From assembly GCA_021464245.1 (NCBI GenBank), contig JADCRB010000013.1:5272959-5336958 (forward strand): DNA of 64,000 nucleotides, read 5' to 3'. This DNA is from Carallia brachiata. Taxonomy: Eukaryota; Streptophyta; Magnoliopsida; Malpighiales; Rhizophoraceae. Of the stretch, positions 48,000 through 60,371 are shown piece after piece. A program made the translations under genes and the position numbers. The notes beneath the pieces are model-generated. The model was not told the DNA's origin, ran no database searches, and saw only the letters and a program-made list of their open reading frames with translations. Each line of letters starts with the position of its first letter. The stretch's first letter is position 1.

Positions 48000-50900
48000 G
48001 CGCTCGATGATCAACTATTCAAAGTATTGTTATGGCCCTTCCATGTAGACAATGGAGTTACATGCATTTACCGATACCTCAAAGGATCATTCTTCGGAAC
48101 CAGGACATTGCACCAGCTGAACAGGATATGATTTGAGCCGAGACGGGTTGGAGAAGTGAGCTGAGTCAGACAGAAGCGTTTGACGAAAGTTTCGAGCATG
48201 TAGCAGCAGTTACACTGCCTGTGATGTCTTTCTGGGTAAGTTTTGTCGAATTCTGTTGGAACGCGAAAACCATTCTGAATTCAAGAAAAGGAAGAAAAGA
48301 AAGAGGGGAAAAAAAGATTTAATGGTTCTTGCGGGGGCTGCACCGAACATAAGTTGGGGTGCATTACCCTGTTTCTCTTTGTACATATTTTTGTCTATAA
48401 TGCTTTCATTTGTTCCAAGCATTTCTCATTTGAATTGTGACATATCAACAGCTGGAAACATAAAATTTCCAGTACGGTTTAACATTTCCTTATGTTTCTT
48501 TGTTGTATATGTGAAGTAGTGTTTCGTACATCAGATATGTTCTTTCTAGATTTTATTTTATAAATGTGTGAATCTCGTGCACTGAAAGAACTTTTGTACG
48601 TGAAATATCCAACATAGGCGCATCGATCGGGACAAACATGGGGATAAGGACTTCAGAATAGGTCAAGCCGTCACTAACGCTCAGTTTGGAGTGGAGAGAA
48701 AAGGGGAAAAAGAAAGGGAGAAGAAAGAAAATTAGGGTGGAAGCGACTTTTCTTCTGTTTGGACTGCAATCACAGTGAGGAGAGAAAGAAAGGCAAGCGA
48801 AAATGAGAAGAAAATTGTTTGGAACCGTACTGCACGGAAATTCACTCCAAAATAGAAAGAAATAGGGAGAAAGTGTGGATGTCAGCTCCATTAACACAAT
48901 AAAATGACTGAAAAACTCAAATAACATCTTTTTGAAGCATTGAGAAGAGAAATTGTTGTCAGCACCATTGTCAGACAACCCATCACATAAAATTACATAT
49001 ATAATTACCATTGATTATAAAAACATGAGCTAATTGTAGATTTAAGATTTTTGGAAAAAAAAATCATTAGTTATAAAATTGTGAGCCAATTGTGACTAAA
49101 TTGAAAGGTATATTTGTCATTTATAACTAAAAAACTTTCTTTCTCTCTACTTTTTTCTTATATTCAAATATATATATATATTTTTTTACTTTTTTTCCTT
49201 ACATTTTTTTTGTTATTTCAAACAATATAAAAAAAAATTACATTCTATCCTTCTACTCTTTTTTTATCATTTTTTTTCCCTACTTTCTCTTCCCACCGCC
49301 TTTGTATTTCAAACAGAGTGTAAACTTAAGTATTAACCAGTTAGTTATTAACAGACAGACAACAAAATGAATAACGTTGACCAAACAAATTCCTGTGGTC
49401 CGGGCCAGTTGCAGGCATTTTCTGTGTCGGCACCAACGCTTCTGCTATGATGATTTCAGAACTCGCACCAAGAAAATTAGTGGCAAGAGAGTACTCTAGA
49501 GAGATGTTGCACGGAAACTTAAAAATAAAAAGCTCTATTAAATAGTTTTTTTAATTTTAAGTAATATTAAAGTAATAATGTAATTTATAAGATGATAAAT
49601 TTTTTAGATATTGAAAAAAGGAATGATATATGGACAGGGTGTAGACAGAGTTAAATATCGTGTATGTTATTGATAAATTTTTTATATATTAATTTTAATT
49701 GTAAGTTTTATAAGTTTTCAGTTGTGTTTTATTTCTATAACTTATAATGTGTAAAACGATAAAATTTTACATATAACAGACTTATAAAAAATATGTAAAA
49801 GAGATAACTCTGTCTTTCTTTCATCTCTCTCTCTATTCATGCAGCAGAACTGTCTTAAAAATAATCAACAGTAAATCTATTAATTTGTTAGAGGGAAGGT
49901 AGAGGTGGATGCACTATACCTTATTGCAAAGCTCGCAAATTTTAATTAATTGTTTTTTTTTTTCGAGAAAATCAAGATTTAAACTTGACCTTGTTCTCAA
50001 ACTCCTCCTTTAAGAAAAATTTAGTGGATAGTTATTGGACGATATTAACAACTCATTTATTTTTTTTAATTCAATAATTCAATAAGTTATATTATTTTGT
50101 TCTTGTTTTACTCTTATCAAAGTACTTTTCAACAATAAAATGCGTTGCTTTATGCAATGCCAATCTACAAGCTTATAAGTTCGTTCCACGTCCCAACTTG
50201 ACATTAATGCAAGCAGTTGGGAGCATTAACGCCCATCAATTCTACTTCAATTTTTTGGGCAGAAAATAAAGTAAATAAAATCATCCTTGGACCATTGGGA
50301 AAATTCAGACAAAATTTTTAAAAATAAAAAATATAAGAAAAATTAAAACAAGGCAGAAATCCTAAAACCGACCCACTATATTTTATTATAGTTATTGGTG
50401 GCATTAGATCCACCATGACCACATCTTTTAATGTTTAGATAAATATTTCAAGTTTCAATCCACACTTTTGGCCAATTTATTATTAAATTGAAGGAATGGG
50501 TACTAAGATGAAATTAAACTTAGTCACCAACCGAGTAATAGGCTAGTTGGTGTTTTAGAGTATTTTCGACACGTTTGATTTAGATTCAAATTTTAATAAT
50601 TGGCTAACTTGTTAATATAATAGTCAACTTCATACATGCGAATAATTAGTATATCTGTAATATATTTTTTTAATAAAAATTGAGTTAAACTGAATTCTCC
50701 TAAGTTCTACTGTCACTCACTGGGTTTAAATGTAACGCCTTGTGGAGTTTGAGTCCTGGGTAGAAATCAATTAACAAAGAAAAAAATGCATTGCATTGCA
50801 GCAGGAACAGTAAGGGATAGAGGGATACATATATGATATATCTGGGCCATCTTTTTGCTGTTTTGAGAAAAAAAAAAAATTGATGAAAGGTCTGCACTCT

Positions 50901-51062
50901 GCAGTAGAGTAGATAAACAGGCAGAAATAGTACTCCAATCCAAGCTCTCCATTTTGTACCTCACAATCGTTCAAAAAAATTTTGTATCGCACATTCTGAG
51001 TTTGGTATATAAGATACTATAAATAAGATAGATTAGTCTGATCGCGTTATATTAGTATAAGC
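48000..51062. other. Intergenic: 3' UTR of the J-protein gene, foldback element and upstream region of the oxidoreductase
   Basis: The J-protein 3' UTR probably runs to about 48560. Next is a foldback-type element (48681-49322, listed separately), then AT-rich DNA. A stretch at about 49640-49800 resembles those near 15540 and 63880. No gene recognised. Confidence 0.5.
48681..49322. mobile_element. Foldback/MITE-like element, purine arm then pyrimidine arm
   Basis: The left end aacgctcagtttggagtgg leads into A/G-rich sequence (48695-48870). The right part (49135-49310) is T/C-rich and ends in tatttcaaacagagtgt, which read in reverse, acactctgtttgaaata, resembles the left end. No coding capacity. 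Similar in style to the element at 36987-37755, but I cannot show they are the same family. Confidence 0.45.
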
Positions 51063-54000
51063 ATGAGCACTGCCGCAACAACTAAGGTCGCCGTGGTGGG
51101 AAGCGGCAGTAAGTCGCTCTCTTTCACTCTCTCTCTCTCTCTATGTGTGTGTGTATATTTAATACATCATCATCGTCATGGAATCGATGAATGTTGAGAT
51201 TTTAAGTGTGAGTTGTGTGATTATTTGTACTTGCTCAGATTTTCTCCCTGTTATGGACTCTCAGTGTTTCAGGGTAAGTAATGAATGAATGAATGACTGA
51301 TATTGCTGCTGCTACCGCTGCAGTAACAGGGGCAATATGTGCATCAACGCTTGCCAGAAATGGTCTCTCAGTGACCCTCTTCGAGTCCGCTCGAGGCCCT
51401 GGTGGCCGAATGTCCCAGCGAAGGCACTACTTCCTCCCCACCTTGTTTTTCAATTTGCCTTTCAAATAATTCGAATTTTCAGCATACGCATTGTCTGATC
51501 TTTATCTGTTTCATTTCCAATACTTTCCGTTTATATGAATACATGTATACATAGAGAAACTGCTGATGATGGAATGGAGCTTTTATTCGACCATGGCGCT
51601 CCGTTTTTCAGTGTCAGCAATGTTGACGCGTTGAGCCTCGTTCATGAATGGGAACAAAAAGGCCTTGTTGCTGAGTGGAAGCAGAATTTTGGGTCTTTTG
51701 ATTGTCTCTCCAGGAAATTTCATTCCTTTGAGCAGGTTTACTGCAGCTAATTTTGTTCTAGAGTTACATTTTTATATTTGTACACATTCTGACACTTGCT
51801 TAAGAATTATAAATATGTGGGTTCGTTCTTAGGTTTCTGTATCCACTCATTGTCTTTCCTTTGATGTTGGTAGTTGTGTCATGGAATGAATTCTGATGAT
51901 GCTGCCTTAAAGGGACGAGCTTTATTGATTTTGAGTGCAGGTTATAGTTTCTAGATTGATCTGTGTTGACTTTCATGTCCCCTCACGTCCCTCAGGACAG
52001 GACGCCGTATAGAAGGCATTTGTTAGCAGTGAAAAACTTTGTCCGAAGAGCTTGAACTACTGGGTGTATAAAACTGGAATTATTTTTATTTGGCACCTTG
52101 TTTGCTAGCTCCGATGTATCTTGTGGTGATGCAACACTCCCTTGAATGGAGAGAAGGGAGTAATCTATAATGTGACTTTTACACAAATCAAACCTGACAA
52201 AGACCAAGCTGGCCAAGCCAAATTGGGCTATGAAAATTTAATCATCTGAAGGGCAAAGAGTGGGCTTATTCATTCAAATATGACATCAGTTGTCTACCGA
52301 AAGTTCAGATTATATGGCATGTATATGTGAAATGAATCTAAGCCTCTTTTGGTTCTCATCTCAACTGTGACATTAGCACATACCCTCTTATCGGAATTTC
52401 ATTCTGTTGATAGTTGAGATGTTCTTAATGTTCTCTTTCCATCTTCTTCATTTTGGAATTTTCAGCTGAGACATTTTTCTTGTTTCATAGAAAGAATTTA
52501 ATTGTTCGACGCTTTTATTACTTGCTATGTTGCATTGCTTCTTCTTCCTTCTTGAGGTTCCCTCAAGTCTTTTTGGTTCTATTTCTGCTGCTGCAATACC
52601 ACATTGGTAACCACTTTGCACAAGGAGTTGTCTGGCCTCAAACACTGGCAACAAAAGAGTTCTATATGGGGAAAGTGATAGAAACAAAAGAATTTTCTTC
52701 TAATTCTGGTTATCCCGTACACACTGAAGGGTTTTCTTTGCGTTGGGTGATGCCTTAAATATTTACTGCATTTTGTTGCTGCACTTGGACTACAGCCTTT
52801 GGTGCTATCCTTCTATATGTCTTATTTACATGCAAACCTGCTTTCCTCAACCTGGATTTTGTATCTTCTAATTACATGCTTTGGACAACGTCTAAGCCTT
52901 CATTTAGTGCCTCTTACTACAGAATGGGAAACATCTCAAATGAATAATATAGAGAATAGTGTAGATGCTATTATTATTCAGTGTTTTGTTTCATTCGAAC
53001 TTTTTGTCAACCAAATCAAATATGCGTGGAAAGTGGAAGGATATTTCTGAACAAATGAACTTTATTCAAATCAATTTTCTGTGTTTTTTATCTTGTAACA
53101 TTTTTTCTGCTTATCAATGCCCATTTAGGAAGGATTAAGCAAGAGATATGTTGGTCTGCCAGGCATGAATTCTATTTGTAGGATGTTGTGCAGTGAGATT
53201 GGTAAGTGGCCATCTGGCTGTTTCTGTTTTGAGATGCATGCATTTTGAGGTCAACAGCTATTGATGCCTGATTTTGCTTTAATTTACTTTTTCAGGAGTT
53301 GACAGTAAGTATGGGCTGGACGTTACAAAGTTGGAGTGGCTAGATGATGAGAATGTGTGGTCATTAACAGGTTTGAATGGGCAGAATATTGGTTATTTTA
53401 AGGGGGTGATCGCAACAGACAAAAATATAGTTTCTGCAAGGTTCACAGATGTGACAGGACGTCCACCACCTCTTGGTACTGTGATTACGTACAGATTCTC
53501 TCTCTCTCTCTCCAGCTGCAAAATGAATTTGAAACTTCATAATTTGTTCCTTGGTTGGCGAGATAAGGATTTGTTTAGTTCATAGTGATTAAAGGCTTAG
53601 GATGCCAAAAGATGCAAATTGTGTTGGACTTATTCCCGAAGCAGAAAGGCTAGGCATGTATGAGAAATTTGAGGAACATAATGGCTAAAAATATTAAATA
53701 GGCCTAAAATTCAATGTAAGTGAAATATACAACATCCAACAACTTGGAATTAGTAAATTTAAAAACTTAGTTCTTAAATTCTTTGCAGTATGCTAAGTCA
53801 AATTACTTATGTATTGTCATTGAAAACATCAGACATCCATTTTGTCATTCCTGAACAGCACTCCAAGTTAAAGGCCTAATCGGGTTGGAAAGAGAGTGGA
53901 ATTATGAGGAAAGACTAAGGAGGAAAGTGATGAGAAGTGACAGAAAAAATGTGCTGGTTGTCAATAAGGTGCACTGCTCTGTTAGTAAGATATCCATCTA

Positions 54001-57000
54001 AGAGAAATGTAATGGTCTTCTGTGAGGTGGCCTCGCATGAAACAAATTAATGTCCTGGCCCTTGAGTCTAAGAGCACCTTGAGCTTGGTTGAGCCTCAAG
54101 CACACCTCTAACTACTATGTGACACAAATTAACTTGTGCGTTGGGTTGCCAGTATAAATCTATATCTACATTCTTGTATTGGTCTTATTGCTTTGAATGG
54201 CACCTAAACCCAAATCAGGACAGCATGTAAAATGATACTTTGACAAACGTTTTATTGGTAACAATCAAGGTGACTTTGGTAACTTTAGTGGCCCAATAGA
54301 AAATGTAATCTACAAAAGGGAATTGTCTTTCGAAAGTAAGGAAAGTTTTTAGGAAGATGAATGGTGAAAGGCAAGTGGATCAGATTGGATACCGATTGAA
54401 GCCTAGAGGTCTTTAGGATAAAGAGGAGGGACATAGTTGACTAGACTCGTTACTAGGATATTAAAAAAGAGGAGGATGCCTAACGAGTTAGGATGAGCAC
54501 ATCTAATCTATAAAAATAAGAGGGACACCCCATGTAGCTCAAACTATCATGACATCAAGCTGATGAATCACTATGAAGCTATGAATAGGGTACTAGAACA
54601 ATAGTTGCAGAAGATTATTTAATTCTAAAATAATTATTTCGGAATTATACGAGATAGATCAATGATAGAAGCATCTTTCGCCTAAGAAGGATGATGGAAG
54701 AATATCAAGAAAAGAGGCCTGATATATGTGATTTTATTGGTATAGAGAAAATATATGATAGAATTCCTAGGAAGATGATTCTTGCATTATTTAGTAATCT
54801 TTTATGAAGAAGTGCTAACCTGTGTGAGGACTATATGAGTTGAGGTAGAGGACTTCTGAAACCATTTGGTCTACACCAAAGGTCTGCTCTAAGCTGTTTA
54901 CTGTTCGTGTTTGTTGTAGATGAATTTGCTGGATATATTCAAGACAATGTCCCATGATTTATGTTAATTGCCAATGATATCTACCTAGAGATTGGATTAG
55001 AGATGAATTTGCAAATTAGAATTATGGAGGGATATACTGGAATTCAAGGAAATTAGGTTGAGTCACGGAAATAGAATATACGCATTGGGATTCAACAATC
55101 TTTGGAGAGACACGACACATTATTATGTTAAATGGGTAGAAGTCAGTCAATGTGACCAATTTCGTTATTTTGGCTTTATTCTTCAGAATCACTGAAGTAC
55201 ATAGGAGGATTTTTTTGTAGGATGAGGACTTAATGATTGAAATGGAGATGTGTGATTAGAGTTTCACGTTACGAAAAAAATTATCAATAAGTTGGAGAGC
55301 AAATTCTTTCAAACATTGATTAAGCGAACAACTCTATACGGTGGTGAGGGTATTTCTGTCAAAGAACATGTCCCAAAAATGAGTATACTGAAAATGATAC
55401 TTACATGGATTTGTGCCATTCCAGAAGGGACTGAACTGAAAATGAGGATATCTATAGTCAAGTTGGTGTATTGGAGATAAGCTGAGGGACTGATGTTTGT
55501 GTTAGTTTACAAATGTTCCATTTTAAGAGGGAGACCAAATCCAGGTGTAAGATGGAGAGAGAGGGAAAGTGCATCCTAAACTAAGGAAACTTTGGTTATA
55601 AAGTAATTAGAACACCTGCATTTCACATCAAGCTCAGTTCGTAATAGAATGGCATTGCGAAAGTTGGTTCATATAACATCTCCCATTAAGTTTGGGATTA
55701 TGGTTTTGTTTGTCTATTCTTACCTTCTAGTGGATTGCCATTAGTTAAGAGGATTGAGTGCTTCTGCTCCAATTGTGAAATTGAGGAGCAGCTTTTGAAG
55801 AGAGGAAGAATTATCCTGAACAATATTGTTTATGTTTATATATTCAGCTTTGTATGGATTACTTGAGTTTTCTTTTCCTTTTTTGTCTCTTCTTTCTTAT
55901 GTTAATAATCATTGGACATTGGCGATGAATTCAGATTTGAGCTTGATTCCAGAATTGGCAGCAAAGTTGCAAGATATCCCTGTTAATCCATGTTTTGTGC
56001 TTATGTTAGCTTTTGCGGAGTCTTTGTCTTCAGTAAGTCATTATATGCTGTTTTCATATGTATTACTTATGTAAACATAGTAACATGGTCATATGATTGT
56101 TTCCAGGATTGAAACATTTTAGGGATAGTGAAGGAAGTTAAAGTGGGGCAGAAAAGTGACAAAATCCATGGGTTGATGGATACGTGGATCACACATTGGT
56201 TCATTGATAGTTGAATGGTGATTAAAGCTGAATCTAACCGCTTATTTATAGGAGACCCATGATAATTGTGGACAAGATAAATATACACTTCTACCATATT
56301 TGATAGAATCTTGGCACATTCTTAGGTTACTTAATTCTCAAACCTAATCATCACGATAATGATTGATTATGATACAATTCTAATTGATAGGAATCTGGTT
56401 CATAGGATAATTTTGAAGAAAAAAAAAAAAAATCTGTGGGCATAATTGAAAGCACAACATTCTTTCATGTGGAAGATATTTCAAATGACATCATAAAATT
56501 CTTGCGATGTCAACAATGCAAGGTCATCACTAGATACACTGTTTAGCATTTCTCTCTTCTTTCTCGGATCTTTCTTTTCTAACTTTTGCATGTCCTTTTC
56601 TAGACTTATTTACTTTCCATGTCTTTTTCATGGGCTTATGTGGTTCTCTGATGGTGTTTTCTTTTTCCAATATATTGATTCAGATACCTGTGAAGGGCTT
56701 CTCGTTTGAGAACTCTGAAATTTTAAGCTGGTGTTATTGCGACAGCAGCAAGCCTGGCCGTTCAACAGCAAGGTATGTATTTTGTGTATTTGTGTTCATT
56801 ATTGTACTAGTGCCAGCAGTAATGTGGTTCCTATGTTTGTTACCCCTCACCATTACCATCTTGTTTTGCTCTAGTGAACGATGGGTATTGCATTCAACCA
56901 CAACATATGCTAGAGGCGTAATTGCTCGAACTGGACTTCGGAAGCCTTCAAGTGAAATATTAACAAAAGTGGCTGAAGAATTGTTCCAAGAATTCCAAAG

Positions 57001-58478
57001 GACTGGACTTGATACTTCTCAGCCTTTTTTTAAGAAAGCTCATCGATGGTAATTACATGACGCTGCATATTACTTTCATTGAAACTATTTTTAGATTCAA
57101 CCCACTAAACTGGCTTTTGGATTGTTTTTTACTTTTCTCATGTTGGGCTGGAGTGATGTAGTTTAAAAGATCAATGCAACTTCAGCATTCACAAATACAT
57201 TGCCTTTACTAAAATATTTATGCTAGAGATGAGTATCAAACTTTAAAGATTTTCAAAATAGGATGTGTCTGTAACATGACACAATTCAAAAAATTCTTTT
57301 GCTGCTTTGTGTGTCCCGTGTATGCTTCTAGGAATACTGATTGTCTTTTTGGATGCATTTTGTACCACGTACGAGCTTTATAGTTTGAAACATTAGTAAA
57401 TCTCTCTCTCTCACGGATAACTTTTAAGTGTGCTATAACTATGGCAAGGCAAATCAGTAAGTGGCTAATTTGGGTGTACTTTTGAGTTGCTTGATGACAA
57501 TGTGTGCTTGTTAACTGCTGGTTCTTGCTTTTGTTGAACTGAAGTTGGTCCTCGTCGTATTTTCTGTTGCATAGTGGTAGGCGCTTGTCATGTTCCTTTA
57601 TGAGGGCTCTCGGTTTGAGGTTGCACTTTTAAGAACATGAAAAAAGAAGTTAGCTGTTTTATCTTGCATGCTCCTATAACAAAATCTGGAGGAATGCCAT
57701 GCCTTTAGATTGAGGGTCTTCACGAAATTTTATAATGATGCTATAATTCTTCTGCCATGTCACCTTATGCAATGATGAAGTGACTGAATGATCAGCTTAT
57801 GTTGATTTCAGTAGATTTACAAATGAACTGCAGAATAGGTCAACTAGCTGGAGTTTGGAAAGCAGGGGAACCAGCCGGTCACTGGATCTAAACACAGTAG
57901 GTTAATAAAAACAATATAGGATAGATATGGTAAATGCCATAGAAATTCTAACATCAGTCACAACAAATGAACTTTGGTTGGAGAATTGGTTAATCCAAGT
58001 CAATGCTTTCGTTAAACTAATCCCAACTTGATATCAATGATAAGTTCATTTTCAGGGAAGGCAGATAACCGCGGAGAAACAATCGTTGGAGTTTGAACAT
58101 ATGTGTGAATGTTTTCCACGATTTAGGCATGCGGAAATAATCAATCTACCAAACAATTTTGGGCTGCCTTGGTTGATGAAAAAAAAGCAGTCTTTGATCG
58201 ATGAAGAGTAACATATGCATATAAGCAAATTTTTTACACTGGTTTGAAGTTCCCTTTTGCACACTTTGATGTTAAGTTCATTGTTTTTACTCCTATGTTT
58301 CACTAGGGGAAGTGCTTTTCCGGCTACAAGCATAGCCGGAGAGGAGAAATGTCTGTGGGATGAGAGGAAGAAATTGGCCATATGTGGAGATTTCTGTGTC
58401 AGTCCAAATGTTGAAGGTTCAATACTTAGTGGCCTTGATGCTGCTTCAAAGGTTACCGAAGCTATTTTGTGCATATGA
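51063..58478 (+). CDS. FAD/NAD(P)-binding oxidoreductase, renalase-like amine-oxidase fold
   Basis: A putative flavoprotein of the plant family containing Arabidopsis At3g04650 and At1g56000; the substrate is unknown. Exons: 51063-51108, 51324-51423, 51555-51735, 53129-53201, 53296-53475, 55935-56032, 56684-56772, 56875-57048, 58307-58478 (TGA); phases agree, 370 residues. The N terminus has the dinucleotide-binding motif VAVVGSGITGAICASTLA, then FESARGPGGRMSQRR (the R-x-GGR motif of amine-oxidase-type flavoproteins) and LLFDHGAPFFSVSN. Near the C terminus, CGDFCVSPNVEGSILSGLDA is the second FAD contact. No transit peptide is evident. Intron 2 has a GC donor (GC-AG). Intron 5 (53476-55934) holds a dead LINE. 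The gene is followed by PsbR and then NAC1 on the other strand. Confidence 0.92.
54350..55560 (+). mobile_element. Degenerate LINE (reverse-transcriptase region) in oxidoreductase intron 5
   Basis: Broken translations in several frames follow the order of a plant non-LTR RT: KMNGEKASGSDWIPIEAW-like, then RDTPCSSNYHDIKLMNHYEA (usual form CSNYRGIKLMSH), IEKIYDRIPRKMI-like, GLHQRSALS, a FADD box decayed to LIANDI, and TLYGGEGISVKEHVPKMSIL near 55330. Many stops and frameshifts; no intact ORF. It is sense to the host gene. The RT type resembles RTE-like plant LINEs, from memory. Confidence 0.7.
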
Positions 58479-59917
58479 TTGTTCTCTCAGGTGATGATAT
58501 TGTTCTCCCAGTTGTGCATCCTAATTACAAAACCCTCCTTGTTAGTTGTTTCCAACAAATTTCATACGCAAATAAAGCTCCGCGATTTGTATTAATGACT
58601 AGAAAAATGTGCGTTGTATACGTGCTTTTAACACAATTGATTGGAACATTCTATTAAAACTTCTTCTTTATCTTGTGTTCTAAGTTTGGTGATTTTATTA
58701 TCATTTTCTAGCTTTTTGGCCTCTGTTGGAAAAAAAATGTTGAAATTGAGCAGAGTCCAATGCATTGGTGAGCAGAGGCAGACTTTTAACAGTGGCAAGT
58801 CTATAAAGGTGCTATAGGCATTTACAAAAAAGAAAAACAAAAGGAAGTTTGGTTCATCAACAAAATCAGCTCATCAGGCTCAATAAAATTTTTCGTTTTC
58901 TAAAAACAAATCCCAATCTTTAAGTGACTCAATCCAATTTGAATCTATGACTATTTGTTTAAATTTAATTGGATTATGAGCTAAATTTGTTTGAATAATT
59001 TGAAATTCAAGTCTTCTCAAAATACTTAAAAATTTAACAATAAGTAATAATTTAATTGATATTTAAATTATCTTTAAAATAAAAATTTTAAATTCAAATT
59101 TCAATCAACATTAATTAATTAGTTAAAAAAATATATATTCAAAACTTGAATAACTTAAAAAATCAATACTGACCATGCGAGTCGATAATTTAGTAGTAAG
59201 TCATGATATCTCTACGCTCAATATCCTAAATTTGAATTTCAGCGTATAAACTCTCCCCTAACAATGACTATGTGACCTTGGTGACAAAAGATTTTAGATT
59301 AAGTTTGGAATAAGACTCGCCTGCTAGGATACCAGTGGAAGGAAGCTTGTTGGTTTTATTAGTGCTCGTGTAGTGGGTCTGATTTTTTTTTAAAGTTGTT
59401 AAACGGATTGTTCAAATAAAGATACTCCGAATTCAATTTAAGGATCTGATAAATGATATGTTCGCAGTTAGATTTTTTTTTTTCGCTAAAAAAAAATAGA
59501 GCCGACGGTGTGCGTAACGGCTTTTAATTCACCTGACCCGAATTTTGTCCGACCCAACCCCTCGGCTTTGAGCGGGTCCGTTAAAGCCTATCAACTTCAC
59601 TTGGCGTGTTATCCAACCGAGGATTGGGTGGAGCATCAGTGGGCATAAAGCATCCAACTACGTGGTTAGAACTCGATGGCATTCCGATAATGTTTTGTCT
59701 TCTAATGCATGAGTATCCAGATGCCACCCCCACATAAATGATGCCACGTGGCAACATGGGAATCACTGTACTGGAGGAGCGCTAGTGTTGGTTGAAATTA
59801 TCTAGGATTTGAGGAGCTGGATCTCCATAGAGTTTAGTTCAAAGGCAAAAGAAGAAGAAAGAAGAAGCAAGCAGAGAGGTAGCCAATTAGTAGTTGGGAA
59901 ATTTTGAAGTGATCATC
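58479..59917. other. Intergenic: upstream region of PsbR
   Basis: Oxidoreductase 3' flank, AT-rich unassigned DNA, then the PsbR promoter. A stretch at about 59185-59250 has a tRNA-like B-box look (atttgaatttcagc) but is too decayed to call. Candidate light elements close to PsbR are the G-box at 59743-59752 and a GATAA at 59449-59453. No gene seen. Confidence 0.5.
59743..59752. promoter_or_regulatory. G-box palindrome upstream of PsbR
   Basis: gccacgtggc, a perfect 10-bp palindrome with a CACGTG core (59745-59750), about 165 bp upstream of the PsbR ATG. G-boxes bind bZIP and bHLH factors (HY5, PIFs) and are common in photosynthesis gene promoters. Function here is inferred from position. 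Confidence 0.6.
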
Positions 59918-60340
59918 ATGGCAGCCACAGTCATGGCTTCAGTGAGCCTGAAACCAGCTCCTTTCAGCCTTGAGAAATCTTCATCATCAGTGAGAGCCCT
60001 CCCAAATCTTCCCAAGAGATCTTTCAGAGTTGAGGCTAAAGGAAAGAAAATCAAGACTGATAAGCCATATGGTATGTCTCTAATAATTTGCTCACTCTCT
60101 CGTTTATTTCTATGTGGAATATAAATGTTACCCTTTTTCTAAAAATTAAAAAATAAAAAATTCTTCATACATTTATGACCCAAAAAGAAAAAATAATCAT
60201 CATACGTTTTTGCATTGGTACTAGTAAGGAGGAAGTACCTGAACAAAGAAAAAAAAATTTATCTTAGTTTTGACCTGTTGCGCCCCTCAAATTAGAGTTT
60301 TTTTCCTCCTAAATCTTATGCCCAGTCAAATTAAATTTTT

Positions 60341-60371
<31 letters not shown>

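Noticed and set aside
52453..52758. 101-codon frame in oxidoreductase intron 3
   Set aside because: No homology and it lies between two exons that join in phase without it.
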